In this document: positions 1 through 6,731 of the stretch, piece by piece | How positions within the stretch are numbered: the first letter of the stretch is position 1 | How the letters are laid out: each line of letters starts with the position of its first letter | NCBI RefSeq assembly: GCF_014204515.1 | Contig: NZ_JACHLI010000007.1 | Location: 1 to 64,000, forward strand | Direction of reading: 5' to 3' | Source: Pseudomonas nitroreducens | GTDB lineage: Bacteria > Pseudomonadota > Gammaproteobacteria > Pseudomonadales > Pseudomonadaceae | DNA: 64,000 nucleotides | Notes under the pieces: generated by a model | What the model was told of the DNA's origin: nothing | Seen by the model: the letters and a program-made list of their open reading frames with translations, nothing else | Database searches by the model: none | Made by a program: the position numbers and the translations under genes

Positions 1-133
1 TCGTTCAACTGTTCGGGCTTTGGTCAGAGGACGGCGCAAGGCAGCTTGGGCTCCTACTCGTGCTCGAACACTGCGGACCTGCAGCTTGCCTTGCGCCGCT
101 CTCACCTCCGATCGTATCGGGAAAGGCAGACAC

Positions 134-210
134 AAGCGGACTCCGTCCGCGATGTGTTACCGGCAGCTCGGAATAGTGGCTTATCGAACGCGGACAGAGT
201 CCGCTCCTGC
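134..210. repeat. REP-like palindrome, GGACTCCGTCC type
   Basis: The two imperfect arms read AGCGGACTCCGTCCGCGAT and, inverted, CGCGGACAGAGTCCGCTCC. The same core recurs at 3079-3147, 30570-30597 and 53358-53432, always outside genes. This is typical of Pseudomonas REP/REPIN elements. Confidence 0.7.
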
Positions 211-252
211 GCGGCTCTCAACAGCATCATCTGACGGGTGTCATGGCCAAAT

Positions 253-284
253 GGCTTGAACCGGCCAAAATCGTCCTTATCTAT
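253..284 (+). promoter_or_regulatory. Putative sigma-32 heat-shock promoter of clpB
   Basis: GGCTTGAA (253-260) is followed after 14 bases by CCTTATCTAT (275-284). This resembles the RpoH pattern CTTGAA-N(12-16)-CCCCATNT, with two mismatches in the -10 C-tract. The predicted start near 292 leaves a leader of about 70 nt before clpB, a classic RpoH target. It is inferred from pattern and context only. Confidence 0.55.
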
Positions 285-360
285 CTGGCATCCCGGCGGG
301 TTAGTCGTGACCAGGGGCACTCATCGCTCCGGCCCGCCATAGAAAGGAAGGACGACCCTC

Positions 361-2925
361 ATGCGAATCGACCGTTTGACCAGCAAGCTCCAGCTTGCAC
401 TCTCCGATGCCCAGTCCCTGGCCGTCGGACATGACCACCCGGCCATCGAGCCGGTGCACCTGCTGTCCGCCCTGATCGACCAGCAGGGCGGCTCCATCAA
501 GCCCCTGCTGATGCAGGTCGGCTTCGATATCCCGGCGCTGCGTACCTCTCTGAATAAAGAGATGGACACGCTGCCGAAGATCCAGAACCCCACCGGCGAC
601 GTGAACCTGTCGCAGGACCTGGCGCGCCTGCTCAACCAGGCCGACCGCCTGGCCCAGCAGAAGGGCGACCAGTTCATCTCCAGCGAACTCGTGCTGCTCG
701 CCGCCATGGACGACAGCACCAAGCTCGGCAAGCTGCTGACCAGCCAGGGCGTGTCCAAGAAGGCCCTGGAAAACGCCGTGGCCAACCTGCGCGGCGGCGA
801 GGCGGTGAATGACCCTAACGCCGAGGAATCGCGCCAGGCGCTGGACAAGTACACCGTCGACATGACCAAGCGCGCCGAGGACGGCAAGCTCGACCCGGTG
901 ATCGGCCGTGACGATGAAATCCGCCGCACCATCCAGGTCCTGCAGCGCCGTACCAAGAACAACCCCGTGCTGATCGGTGAGCCCGGCGTCGGCAAGACCG
1001 CCATCGTCGAAGGCCTGGCCCAGCGCATCGTCAACGGCGAAGTGCCCGACGGCCTGAAGGACAAGCGCCTGCTGGCGCTGGACATGGGCGCGCTGATCGC
1101 TGGCGCCAAGTTCCGCGGTGAGTTCGAGGAGCGCCTGAAAGCCGTGCTCAACGAGCTGTCCAAGCAGGAAGGCCGCGTCATCCTGTTCATCGACGAACTG
1201 CACACCATGGTCGGCGCCGGCAAGGCCGAGGGCGCCATGGATGCCGGCAACATGCTCAAGCCGGCCCTTGCCCGTGGCGAGCTGCACTGCGTGGGCGCCA
1301 CCACCCTGGACGAATACCGCCAGTACATCGAGAAGGACGCCGCCCTGGAGCGCCGCTTCCAGAAAGTCCTGGTGGATGAGCCGAGCGAGGAAGACACCAT
1401 CGCTATCCTGCGTGGCCTGAAAGAGCGCTACGAAGTGCACCACGGCGTGACCATCACCGATGGCGCGATCATCGCCGCGGCCAAGCTCAGCCACCGCTAC
1501 ATCACCGACCGCCAGCTGCCGGACAAGGCCATCGACCTGATCGACGAGGCCGCCAGCCGCATCCGCATGGAGATCGACTCCAAGCCGGAGGCGCTGGATC
1601 GCCTGGAGCGCCGCCTGATCCAGCTGAAGATCGAGCGCGAGGCGCTGAAGAAGGAAGACGACGAGGCCACCAAGAAACGCCTCGCCAAGCTTGAGGAAGA
1701 CATCGCCAAGCTCGAACGCGAGTACGCCGATCTCGAGGAAATCTGGAAATCGGAGAAAGCCGAGGTCCAGGGTTCCGCACAGATCCAGCAGAAGATCGAG
1801 CAGGCCAAGCAGGAAATGGAAACCGCGCGGCGCAAGGGCGACCTGGAAACCATGGCGCGCATCCAGTACCAGACCATTCCGGACCTGGAGCGCAGCCTGC
1901 AGATGGTCGACCAGCACGGCCAGACCGAGAAACAGCTGCTGCGCAACAAGGTGACCGACGAGGAAATCGCCGAAGTGGTCGCCAAGTGGACCGGCATCCC
2001 GGTGTCGAAGATGCTCGAAGGCGAGCGCGAGAAGCTGCTGCGCATGGAAGACGAGCTGCACCGGCGCGTCATCGGCCAGAACGAAGCGGTGGTGGCGGTT
2101 TCCAACGCCGTGCGGCGTTCCCGCGCCGGCCTGGCGGACCCGAACCGGCCCAGCGGCTCGTTCCTCTTCCTCGGCCCGACCGGGGTGGGCAAGACCGAGC
2201 TGTGCAAGGCGCTGGCCGAGTTCCTCTTCGATACCGAGGAAGCGCTGGTGCGCATCGATATGTCCGAGTTCATGGAGAAGCACTCCGTGGCTCGCCTGAT
2301 CGGCGCACCGCCGGGCTACGTCGGTTATGAAGAGGGCGGCTACCTGACCGAAGCCGTTCGTCGCAAGCCTTACTCCGTGGTGCTGCTGGACGAGGTGGAG
2401 AAGGCTCACCCGGACGTCTTCAACGTGCTGCTGCAGGTGCTGGAAGATGGCCGCCTGACCGACAGTCACGGGCGGACCGTGGACTTCCGCAATACCGTGG
2501 TGGTGATGACCTCCAACCTGGGCTCGGCGCAGATCCAGGAGCTGGTGGGGGATCGCGAGGCCCAGCGGGCTGCAGTCATGGATGCGGTGAATAGCCACTT
2601 CCGTCCGGAATTCATCAACCGGATCGATGAGGTGGTGGTCTTCGAGCCGCTGGCCCGTGAGCAGATCGCTGGTATCGCCCAGATCCAGATGAGCCGCCTG
2701 CGCAAGCGGCTGGCCGAGCGCGAGCTGGGCCTGGAGCTGAGCGACGAGGCCATGGACAAGCTGATCGCGGTCGGTTTCGACCCGGTGTATGGCGCTCGCC
2801 CGCTCAAGCGTGCGATCCAGCGCTGGATCGAGAACCCGCTGGCGCAACTGATCCTCGCCGGCAAGTTCCTCCCCGGTCAGCAGATCCATGCCCGGGTGGA
2901 GAACGACGAGATCGTCTTCTCCTGA
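361..2925 (+). CDS. clpB: ATP-dependent disaggregase ClpB
   Basis: This encodes the 854-residue Hsp100 chaperone that, with DnaK/DnaJ/GrpE, extracts polypeptides from cytosolic aggregates after heat shock. The order is an N-terminal substrate domain (about 1-145), AAA+ domain 1 with Walker A GEPGVGKT at 206-213, and a long coiled-coil middle domain (about 400-530, rich in K/E/R). AAA+ domain 2 follows, with Walker A GPTGVGKT at 605-612 and the pore motif GYVGY. The length is that expected for Pseudomonas ClpB. The ATG is preceded by AAGGAAGGACGACCCTC, an acceptable ribosome site. An RpoH-like promoter lies upstream and a strong terminator immediately downstream, so it is probably monocistronic. 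Confidence 0.98.
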   Translation: MRIDRLTSKLQLALSDAQSLAVGHDHPAIEPVHLLSALIDQQGGSIKPLLMQVGFDIPALRTSLNKEMDTLPKIQNPTGDVNLSQDLARLLNQADRLAQQKGDQFISSELVLLAAMDDSTKLGKLLTSQGVSKKALENAVANLRGGEAVNDPNAEESRQALDKYTVDMTKRAEDGKLDPVIGRDDEIRRTIQVLQRRTKNNPVLIGEPGVGKTAIVEGLAQRIVNGEVPDGLKDKRLLALDMGALIAGAKFRGEFEERLKAVLNELSKQEGRVILFIDELHTMVGAGKAEGAMDAGNMLKPALARGELHCVGATTLDEYRQYIEKDAALERRFQKVLVDEPSEEDTIAILRGLKERYEVHHGVTITDGAIIAAAKLSHRYITDRQLPDKAIDLIDEAASRIRMEIDSKPEALDRLERRLIQLKIEREALKKEDDEATKKRLAKLEEDIAKLEREYADLEEIWKSEKAEVQGSAQIQQKIEQAKQEMETARRKGDLETMARIQYQTIPDLERSLQMVDQHGQTEKQLLRNKVTDEEIAEVVAKWTGIPVSKMLEGEREKLLRMEDELHRRVIGQNEAVVAVSNAVRRSRAGLADPNRPSGSFLFLGPTGVGKTELCKALAEFLFDTEEALVRIDMSEFMEKHSVARLIGAPPGYVGYEEGGYLTEAVRRKPYSVVLLDEVEKAHPDVFNVLLQVLEDGRLTDSHGRTVDFRNTVVVMTSNLGSAQIQELVGDREAQRAAVMDAVNSHFRPEFINRIDEVVVFEPLAREQIAGIAQIQMSRLRKRLAERELGLELSDEAMDKLIAVGFDPVYGARPLKRAIQRWIENPLAQLILAGKFLPGQQIHARVENDEIVFS

Positions 2926-2940
2926 GCCGAGGCCTAAGAA

Positions 2941-2966
2941 AAAGCCCGCCAATCGGCGGGCTTTTT
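2941..2966 (+). terminator. Rho-independent terminator of clpB
   Basis: The stem AAAGCCCGCC / GGCGGGCTTT closes on a short loop and runs into TTTTT, 15 nt after the clpB stop. Confidence 0.9.
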
Positions 2967-2977
2967 CATGGGGCTTT

Positions 2978-3048
2978 TGTAGGAGCGAGCTTGCTCGCGA
3001 ACAGACTCTGCTGCGGGGCACGGGTTCGCGAGCAAGCTCGCTCCTACA
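2978..3048. repeat. REP-like palindrome, GAGCTTGCTC type
   Basis: The 25-base outer arms are exact inverted copies: TGTAGGAGCGAGCTTGCTCG plus five bases at the left edge, and its complement at the right edge. They flank about 20 bp of variable sequence. The same family occurs at 34454-34527, with a half copy at 52971-52996. Confidence 0.8.
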
Positions 3049-3078
3049 GGCTGGCTCACCGGCCGGATCACGACGCAC

Positions 3079-3147
3079 AGGAGCGGGCTTGGTCCGCGAT
3101 AAGTCGGAATCGCGGCGGATGCCATCGCGGACGGAGTCCGCTTCTGC
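3079..3147. repeat. REP-like palindrome, GGACTCCGTCC type
   Basis: AGGAGCGGGCTTGGTCCGCG and the inverted arm CGCGGACGGAGTCCGCTTCT flank a short centre. The element sits between clpB and the convergent PilZ gene, next to a REP of the other family. Confidence 0.7.
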
Positions 3148-3189
3148 ACAGGGTGGTCAGCGGCGGAATCTCCTGGTAGGAGCCGATGC

Positions 3190-3543
3190 TCAGTCGGTCT
3201 CGCGTGCACCGCCCAGCAGGCCCAACAGTTGCTCGATCAGCTCGGCCTGGTCCTCGGCAATATCGATGATGTGGAAGCCCGCCCAGCCCAGCTGGCCGTC
3301 CAGGCCCGCGCGGCTCCACAGGCAGTCCGCGCCCAGCTGGATCACGCCGATCTCGTCCAGCGGCGGGGCCGGCACCAACTGGCAATCCCACACCGAGTCG
3401 GCTTCCGGCACGTCCGCGCCGCAGAGCATGAAGCCCTCGGCGGACAGGTCGGCGAGCCGGCCCAGGCTGCGCCCGGAATGGCGGTCGAAGACTTCCACGG
3501 TCAGCCCGGTCTGCTGCCGGCTGTGCTGGCGACGTTCTGACAT
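3190..3543 (-). CDS. PilZ-domain protein, probable c-di-GMP receptor
   Basis: This is a 117-residue single-domain protein. It carries both c-di-GMP-binding signatures of PilZ: an RxxxR-type N-terminal basic motif (RRQHSR, residues 4-9) and DLSAEG (32-37, matching D/NxSxxG), followed by the hydrophobic beta-strands of the barrel. The start is set by CTGAAGGAGCAGTCG directly before the ATG; the open frame continues upstream but has no better site. It lies 11 bp downstream of the DUF1631 gene on the same strand and is very likely cotranscribed with it. The molecular partner is unknown. The DUF1631 product is the obvious candidate from the pairing, which is inference. Confidence 0.88.
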   Translation of the reverse strand: MSERRQHSRQQTGLTVEVFDRHSGRSLGRLADLSAEGFMLCGADVPEADSVWDCQLVPAPPLDEIGVIQLGADCLWSRAGLDGQLGWAGFHIIDIAEDQAELIEQLLGLLGGARETD

Positions 3544-3554
3544 CGACTGCTCCT

Positions 3555-5849
3555 TCAGTTCTGAGCCGGGCTGCGCCCGGAGGTAAAGCGTTGCAGGACC
3601 CGGTAGATCGCGCTCAGGGCACGGTCCATCAGCGGGGCGGAGTGCTCCGTCGGCACCAGGCGGACCTTGCCGGCTTCCATTTCCTGGGCCAACTGCACTA
3701 TGGGTTTGACCGCCACCCGCTGCCCGGTGTGGTCGACGAACATGTAGTTGCGGGTGGTCGGGCTGAACCACGACAGCTTGAGGCGCCGCGCCGGGGTGGT
3801 GTCGCTGAACTCGAACCAGGTGCCGAACTCCAGGTGGCTGAGTTCCTTCATCAACACTCGCACCCGTTCGGACAGCGCCTCGCCGCCGGGCTTGGCCAGG
3901 GTATGGCCCTCGGCGCCGAGCATGGCGCCCAGCGGGCTTTCCGGCAGTTCCTGCTTGAGCTGGGCGGCGATCTGCGGCTGCTTGGCCTGGATCGCGTGCT
4001 GGCAGGCCACCAGGTCCTGCAGCAGCCGGCGGATACCGTCTTCGTGGTAGCCGCCCAGCACCTCCAGGCCCTTGCGCAGGTCGTCCAGCAGACCGACGCG
4101 CAGGTCGCGCAGGTGCAGGCGGCCTTCCTCGTCCAGCGGCGTGACGCTCCAGGCCAGTTGTTCGGCCACTTCGCAGGCACGCTTCCATTCGTCGCTGTGT
4201 TCGCCGCTGCGCAGAACGATGAAGGTCAGAGCATCGCACCAGCTCATGTCGAGGAAGTTACGCACCAGCTCGGGCAGCTCGCGCTCGCGGGTGACCTTGC
4301 CGATCGCCTCCAGCGCCTGCTCGCGGGCCGCCAGCAGGCGGTCGCGCCCGCGCGCCGCCTCCATGGCGCGGCGTTCGCGCAGCTCGACCTTCTGCCGCAG
4401 GTTGCCGACGTACTCGTTGAACTCGCCCAGCAGGGTGTCGAACAGGCCGAAATCGCCGGCGAAGTCCTGGATCACCCGTTCGACTATCCAGTGCATCTTC
4501 GCCAGCAGGTTGCGCTCCTCGCCCTCGCCGCCGTACAGCACGCCGGCCTGGGCCATGGCGTTGAGCAGCTTGCGCGCCGGATGGTGGTGCTGGGTGAACA
4601 GCTGCTTGTCCAGCAGCGCGACCTTGAGGAACGGCGTGTGCAGGTGGGAAAGCGTGGCCTTGCAGCTGTCGGGCAGGTTCTCGTCGTCGAGGATGAAGTC
4701 GAAGACCATGCCGACCAGGTCGATCACGTCGGCTTCCTGCTCGGTCAGGCGGGTGTTGCCCGGCTGTGCGGCCTTGGCTTCCAGCTGGCGCTGCAGGTCG
4801 GCTTTGAGCGCCTGCACCGGTTGCGGCTGGCGCAGGCGCTGGGCCATTTCCTGGGCAGACTCGCGTTGCAGGCGGTTCAAGGCTTCCAGCAGCTCGTTGG
4901 CGCTGTAGGTCGTGGTGGCGGTGGCCGGGCCAAAGCTGACGATGCTCTGGCTGTTGCCGAACAGGGTCGCCTTGTCGCCGCGCCGGCGGTGCTCGGCGAG
5001 CAGCACGGCGAGGCCGCCGAACAGGGCGTTGCGGTCGGCCGGGGGCGTCTCCGGCAGTTCGCCGACGTTGTAGTAGGGCTGCAGCGGTGGCGGGCTTGGC
5101 ATGCCGCCGGTCGGCTTTTCCGCCGCCGCGGGACGAGGCGGCGGGGCGGGGCGTTGCCCCTGGGGGCGGTACTTCAGGTTCGGCAGGATGCCGCCCTCGG
5201 CCAGGCGCTGGTTCAACTGTTCATATAAAGGCTGCAGGTGCTGCATGACCTGCTGATCGAACAGCACATAAAGGATGGTCTTGATCCGCAGCGGGAAGTC
5301 ACTGCGCGCCAGGGTGTCGCGGAATGCCTGGGCGATGGCCTGGGGACCGAACGGATTGCGCTCCTCGCCCAGCTTGCTGCCGTTGTTGAGCAGCGCCAGG
5401 CGCTGGTCGAGGGCGAACAGCAGTTGTGCGCAGTGTGCGCGGACCTGATTCACCATGTTGGTGACCAGCAGCGTCTCCTCGTATTCCTCGTTGCCGACCA
5501 GGGTCAGCTGGTCCACGTCCAGCTCCTCCAGCGGCTCGGCGAGCGGCAGCTTGCCTTCCAGGAAGTCATTCAGGCCCTGGGCGATGCGCTGGTGGTAGTA
5601 ACGCTCCAGGTTCGGCCGCTCGCGGCGGATTTCCCGCATGCTGTCGAAGAACAGCGCCTGGACCTGGTTGTTCTCGGCTTTCTCCGCGCATTCGAAAAGA
5701 GTGTCGTCCACCTGGGCGAAGACATTGCCCAGCAGTTCGGCGAGCCGATTCATCGCCAGCTGGCGGCAGCCCTGGACCAGTTCGCCGAAGCGGGGCTGGA
5801 TCATGCGGCTGGCGATGGGGGAGGGGGGAGGGGTGTCCTTGCTGCTCAT
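3555..5849 (-). CDS. DUF1631 family protein (first copy)
   Basis: This is a 764-residue cytosolic protein of the DUF1631 family. Some databases mislabel the family as thymidine phosphorylase; I see no such catalytic motif. The sequence is largely helical, with a Pro-rich linker around residues 240-270 and a conserved C-terminal segment (GTWFEF ... RLKLSWFSP ... YMFVDHTGQR) that looks like a small beta domain. The start at MSSKDTPP follows AGGATGGCC; the frame stays open upstream but lacks support. A TTGCAG-17-TATATC promoter lies at 5912-5940 on this strand. A paralogue of nearly the same length (763 residues) is at 46826-49117. Function is unknown, but the PilZ partner gene points towards c-di-GMP control. 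Confidence 0.85.
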   Translation of the reverse strand: MSSKDTPPPSPIASRMIQPRFGELVQGCRQLAMNRLAELLGNVFAQVDDTLFECAEKAENNQVQALFFDSMREIRRERPNLERYYHQRIAQGLNDFLEGKLPLAEPLEELDVDQLTLVGNEEYEETLLVTNMVNQVRAHCAQLLFALDQRLALLNNGSKLGEERNPFGPQAIAQAFRDTLARSDFPLRIKTILYVLFDQQVMQHLQPLYEQLNQRLAEGGILPNLKYRPQGQRPAPPPRPAAAEKPTGGMPSPPPLQPYYNVGELPETPPADRNALFGGLAVLLAEHRRRGDKATLFGNSQSIVSFGPATATTTYSANELLEALNRLQRESAQEMAQRLRQPQPVQALKADLQRQLEAKAAQPGNTRLTEQEADVIDLVGMVFDFILDDENLPDSCKATLSHLHTPFLKVALLDKQLFTQHHHPARKLLNAMAQAGVLYGGEGEERNLLAKMHWIVERVIQDFAGDFGLFDTLLGEFNEYVGNLRQKVELRERRAMEAARGRDRLLAAREQALEAIGKVTRERELPELVRNFLDMSWCDALTFIVLRSGEHSDEWKRACEVAEQLAWSVTPLDEEGRLHLRDLRVGLLDDLRKGLEVLGGYHEDGIRRLLQDLVACQHAIQAKQPQIAAQLKQELPESPLGAMLGAEGHTLAKPGGEALSERVRVLMKELSHLEFGTWFEFSDTTPARRLKLSWFSPTTRNYMFVDHTGQRVAVKPIVQLAQEMEAGKVRLVPTEHSAPLMDRALSAIYRVLQRFTSGRSPAQN

Positions 5850-5911
5850 GGCCATCCTGTGCGTGATCGTGGCGTGTACGCCCGCGGGGATCACTCGTGT
5901 TTTTCCATGCA

Positions 5912-5940
5912 GATATAGCAACCAGTCCGGCTCCCTGCAA
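5912..5940 (-). promoter_or_regulatory. Sigma-70-like promoter of the DUF1631-PilZ pair
   Basis: Read on the minus strand, TTGCAG (5940-5935) is separated by 17 bases from TATATC (5917-5912), with transcription expected to start near 5905. It is divergent from the tRNA promoter 30 bp away. Confidence 0.55.
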
Positions 5941-5969
5941 AGCACAGAAAAACTTTTTGGATCAGAGTG

Positions 5970-5997
5970 TTGACAGGCGTTTCGATATACGTAAAAT
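5970..5997 (+). promoter_or_regulatory. Sigma-70 promoter of the tRNA operon
   Basis: A perfect TTGACA (5970-5975) is followed after 16 bases by TAAAAT (5992-5997) and then a GC-rich discriminator (GGCGCGCC). This is the usual layout of strong, stringently controlled stable-RNA promoters. The first tRNA begins at 6065. Confidence 0.8.
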
Positions 5998-6064
5998 GGC
6001 GCGCCTCTGATACGGGATTCCGGTGAAGCCGGAAGCGAAGTGGAGGAGATTGAAGGTTCTAAGT

Positions 6065-6140
6065 TCCGCGATAGCTCAGTCGGTAGAGCAAATGACTGTT
6101 AATCATTGGGTCCCTGGTTCGAGTCCAGGTCGCGGAGCCA
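6065..6140 (+). tRNA. tRNA-Asn (GTT)
   Basis: This is a 76-nt cloverleaf: acceptor TCCGCGA pairs with TCGCGGA, the D-loop region is AGCTCAGTCGGTAGAGC, the anticodon GTT sits in ACTGTTAAT, the T-arm is GGTTCGAGTCC, and the 3' CCA is encoded. First of a three-tRNA operon. Confidence 0.98.
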
Positions 6141-6149
6141 ACTTTCAAA

Positions 6150-6226
6150 CGGGGTATAGCGCAGTCCGGTAGCGCGCTTGCTTTGGGAGCAAGATGTCGG
6201 GAGTTCGAATCCCCCTACCCCGACCA
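6150..6226 (+). tRNA. tRNA-Pro (TGG)
   Basis: This is a 77-nt cloverleaf: acceptor CGGGGTA pairs with TACCCCG, the anticodon TGG lies within CTTTGGGAG, the T-loop is GTTCGAAT, and CCA is encoded. It lies 9 bp after tRNA-Asn. Confidence 0.98.
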
Positions 6227-6232
6227 ACATTT

Positions 6233-6308
6233 GGGTCGTTAGCTCAGTCGGTAGAGCAGTTGGCTTTTAACCAATTGGTCGTAGGTTCGAATCCTACACG
6301 ACCCACCA
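6233..6308 (+). tRNA. tRNA-Lys (TTT)
   Basis: This is a 76-nt cloverleaf: acceptor GGGTCGT pairs with ACGACCC, the anticodon TTT lies in GGCTTTTAACC, the T-loop is GTTCGAAT, and CCA is encoded. Last gene of the tRNA operon. Confidence 0.98.
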
Positions 6309-6369
6309 TATTAAAGGTGCCTGTGCAAAGCAGGCACTCGAAGCGGAGTCCAGCACTCCCTTCGCTGAG

Positions 6370-6397
6370 AAGCCCGCCTGAAAAGGCGGGCTTTTTT
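6370..6397 (+). terminator. Terminator of the tRNA operon
   Basis: AGCCCGCC / GGCGGGCT form the stem with loop TGAAAA, followed by T6. A smaller hairpin (GTGCCTGTGCAAAGCAGGCAC) precedes it at about 6317-6337. Confidence 0.9.
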
Positions 6398-6731
6398 GTT
6401 TTCCTTCAGGGATTTTCTCGTTGCATGACGCCGGAAGTGCGCTGATTCCGCCTGGATGGTTGGAGTCCGACATCGACTTCAGTGGCTTTCGTTCTAAGGA
6501 TCAGGATTCTGGGTGAAGGATTGGTTCTTCACATTCCTGGATGCTTTCTGATGCTTGAAGAGATTTCTCGTCGGAAGAATCCCTTTCTGATTGTGGTCGA
6601 TTTCTTTCACCTTCCACGCAGGTGTTCAGATAACTCGGCCTGACGGTCAGAGTGTTCTGATCTCCCCCATTGCCCCTGCTGATTAAGCTCCCCCCCTCGA
6701 AAATTCTGTATCCCTCCCGAGGTGGGCTTAA
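6398..6731 (+). other. Leader region of the giant adhesin gene
   Basis: This 334-bp stretch has no gene and is visibly less GC-rich than its surroundings. It holds five GGA trinucleotides within 78 nt (6498, 6504, 6518, 6539, 6573), several as AAGGA or CAGGA. One lies in the loop of a small hairpin at 6513-6532 (GTGAA...TTCAC). I could not pick out a confident promoter. Any Rsm-type control of this leader is speculation from the GGA pattern. Confidence 0.4.

Larger units (their letters stand above)
1..360. other. Intergenic region upstream of clpB
   Basis: I see no convincing coding sequence here; short open frames lack ribosome sites and recognisable products. Positions 32-42 and 88-98 form an 11-bp inverted repeat (CGGCGCAAGGC / GCCTTGCGCCG), which may be the foot of a terminator or repeat for a gene left of the window. 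A REP-like palindrome follows at 134-210, and the clpB heat-shock promoter lies near 253-284. Confidence 0.6.

Noticed and set aside
301..3078. Long minus-strand frame antisense to clpB
   Set aside because: Shadow of clpB codon bias; the product is L/Q/H-rich with no recognisable family. Similar antisense shadows at 25154-28438 (cyoAB), 46763-49663 (DUF1631) and 55362-58316 (fruB) were rejected for the same reason.
6065..6308. tRNA cluster as attachment site of an integrated element
   Set aside because: I found no integrase gene, no duplicated tRNA 3' end downstream, and the operon has an intact promoter and terminator.
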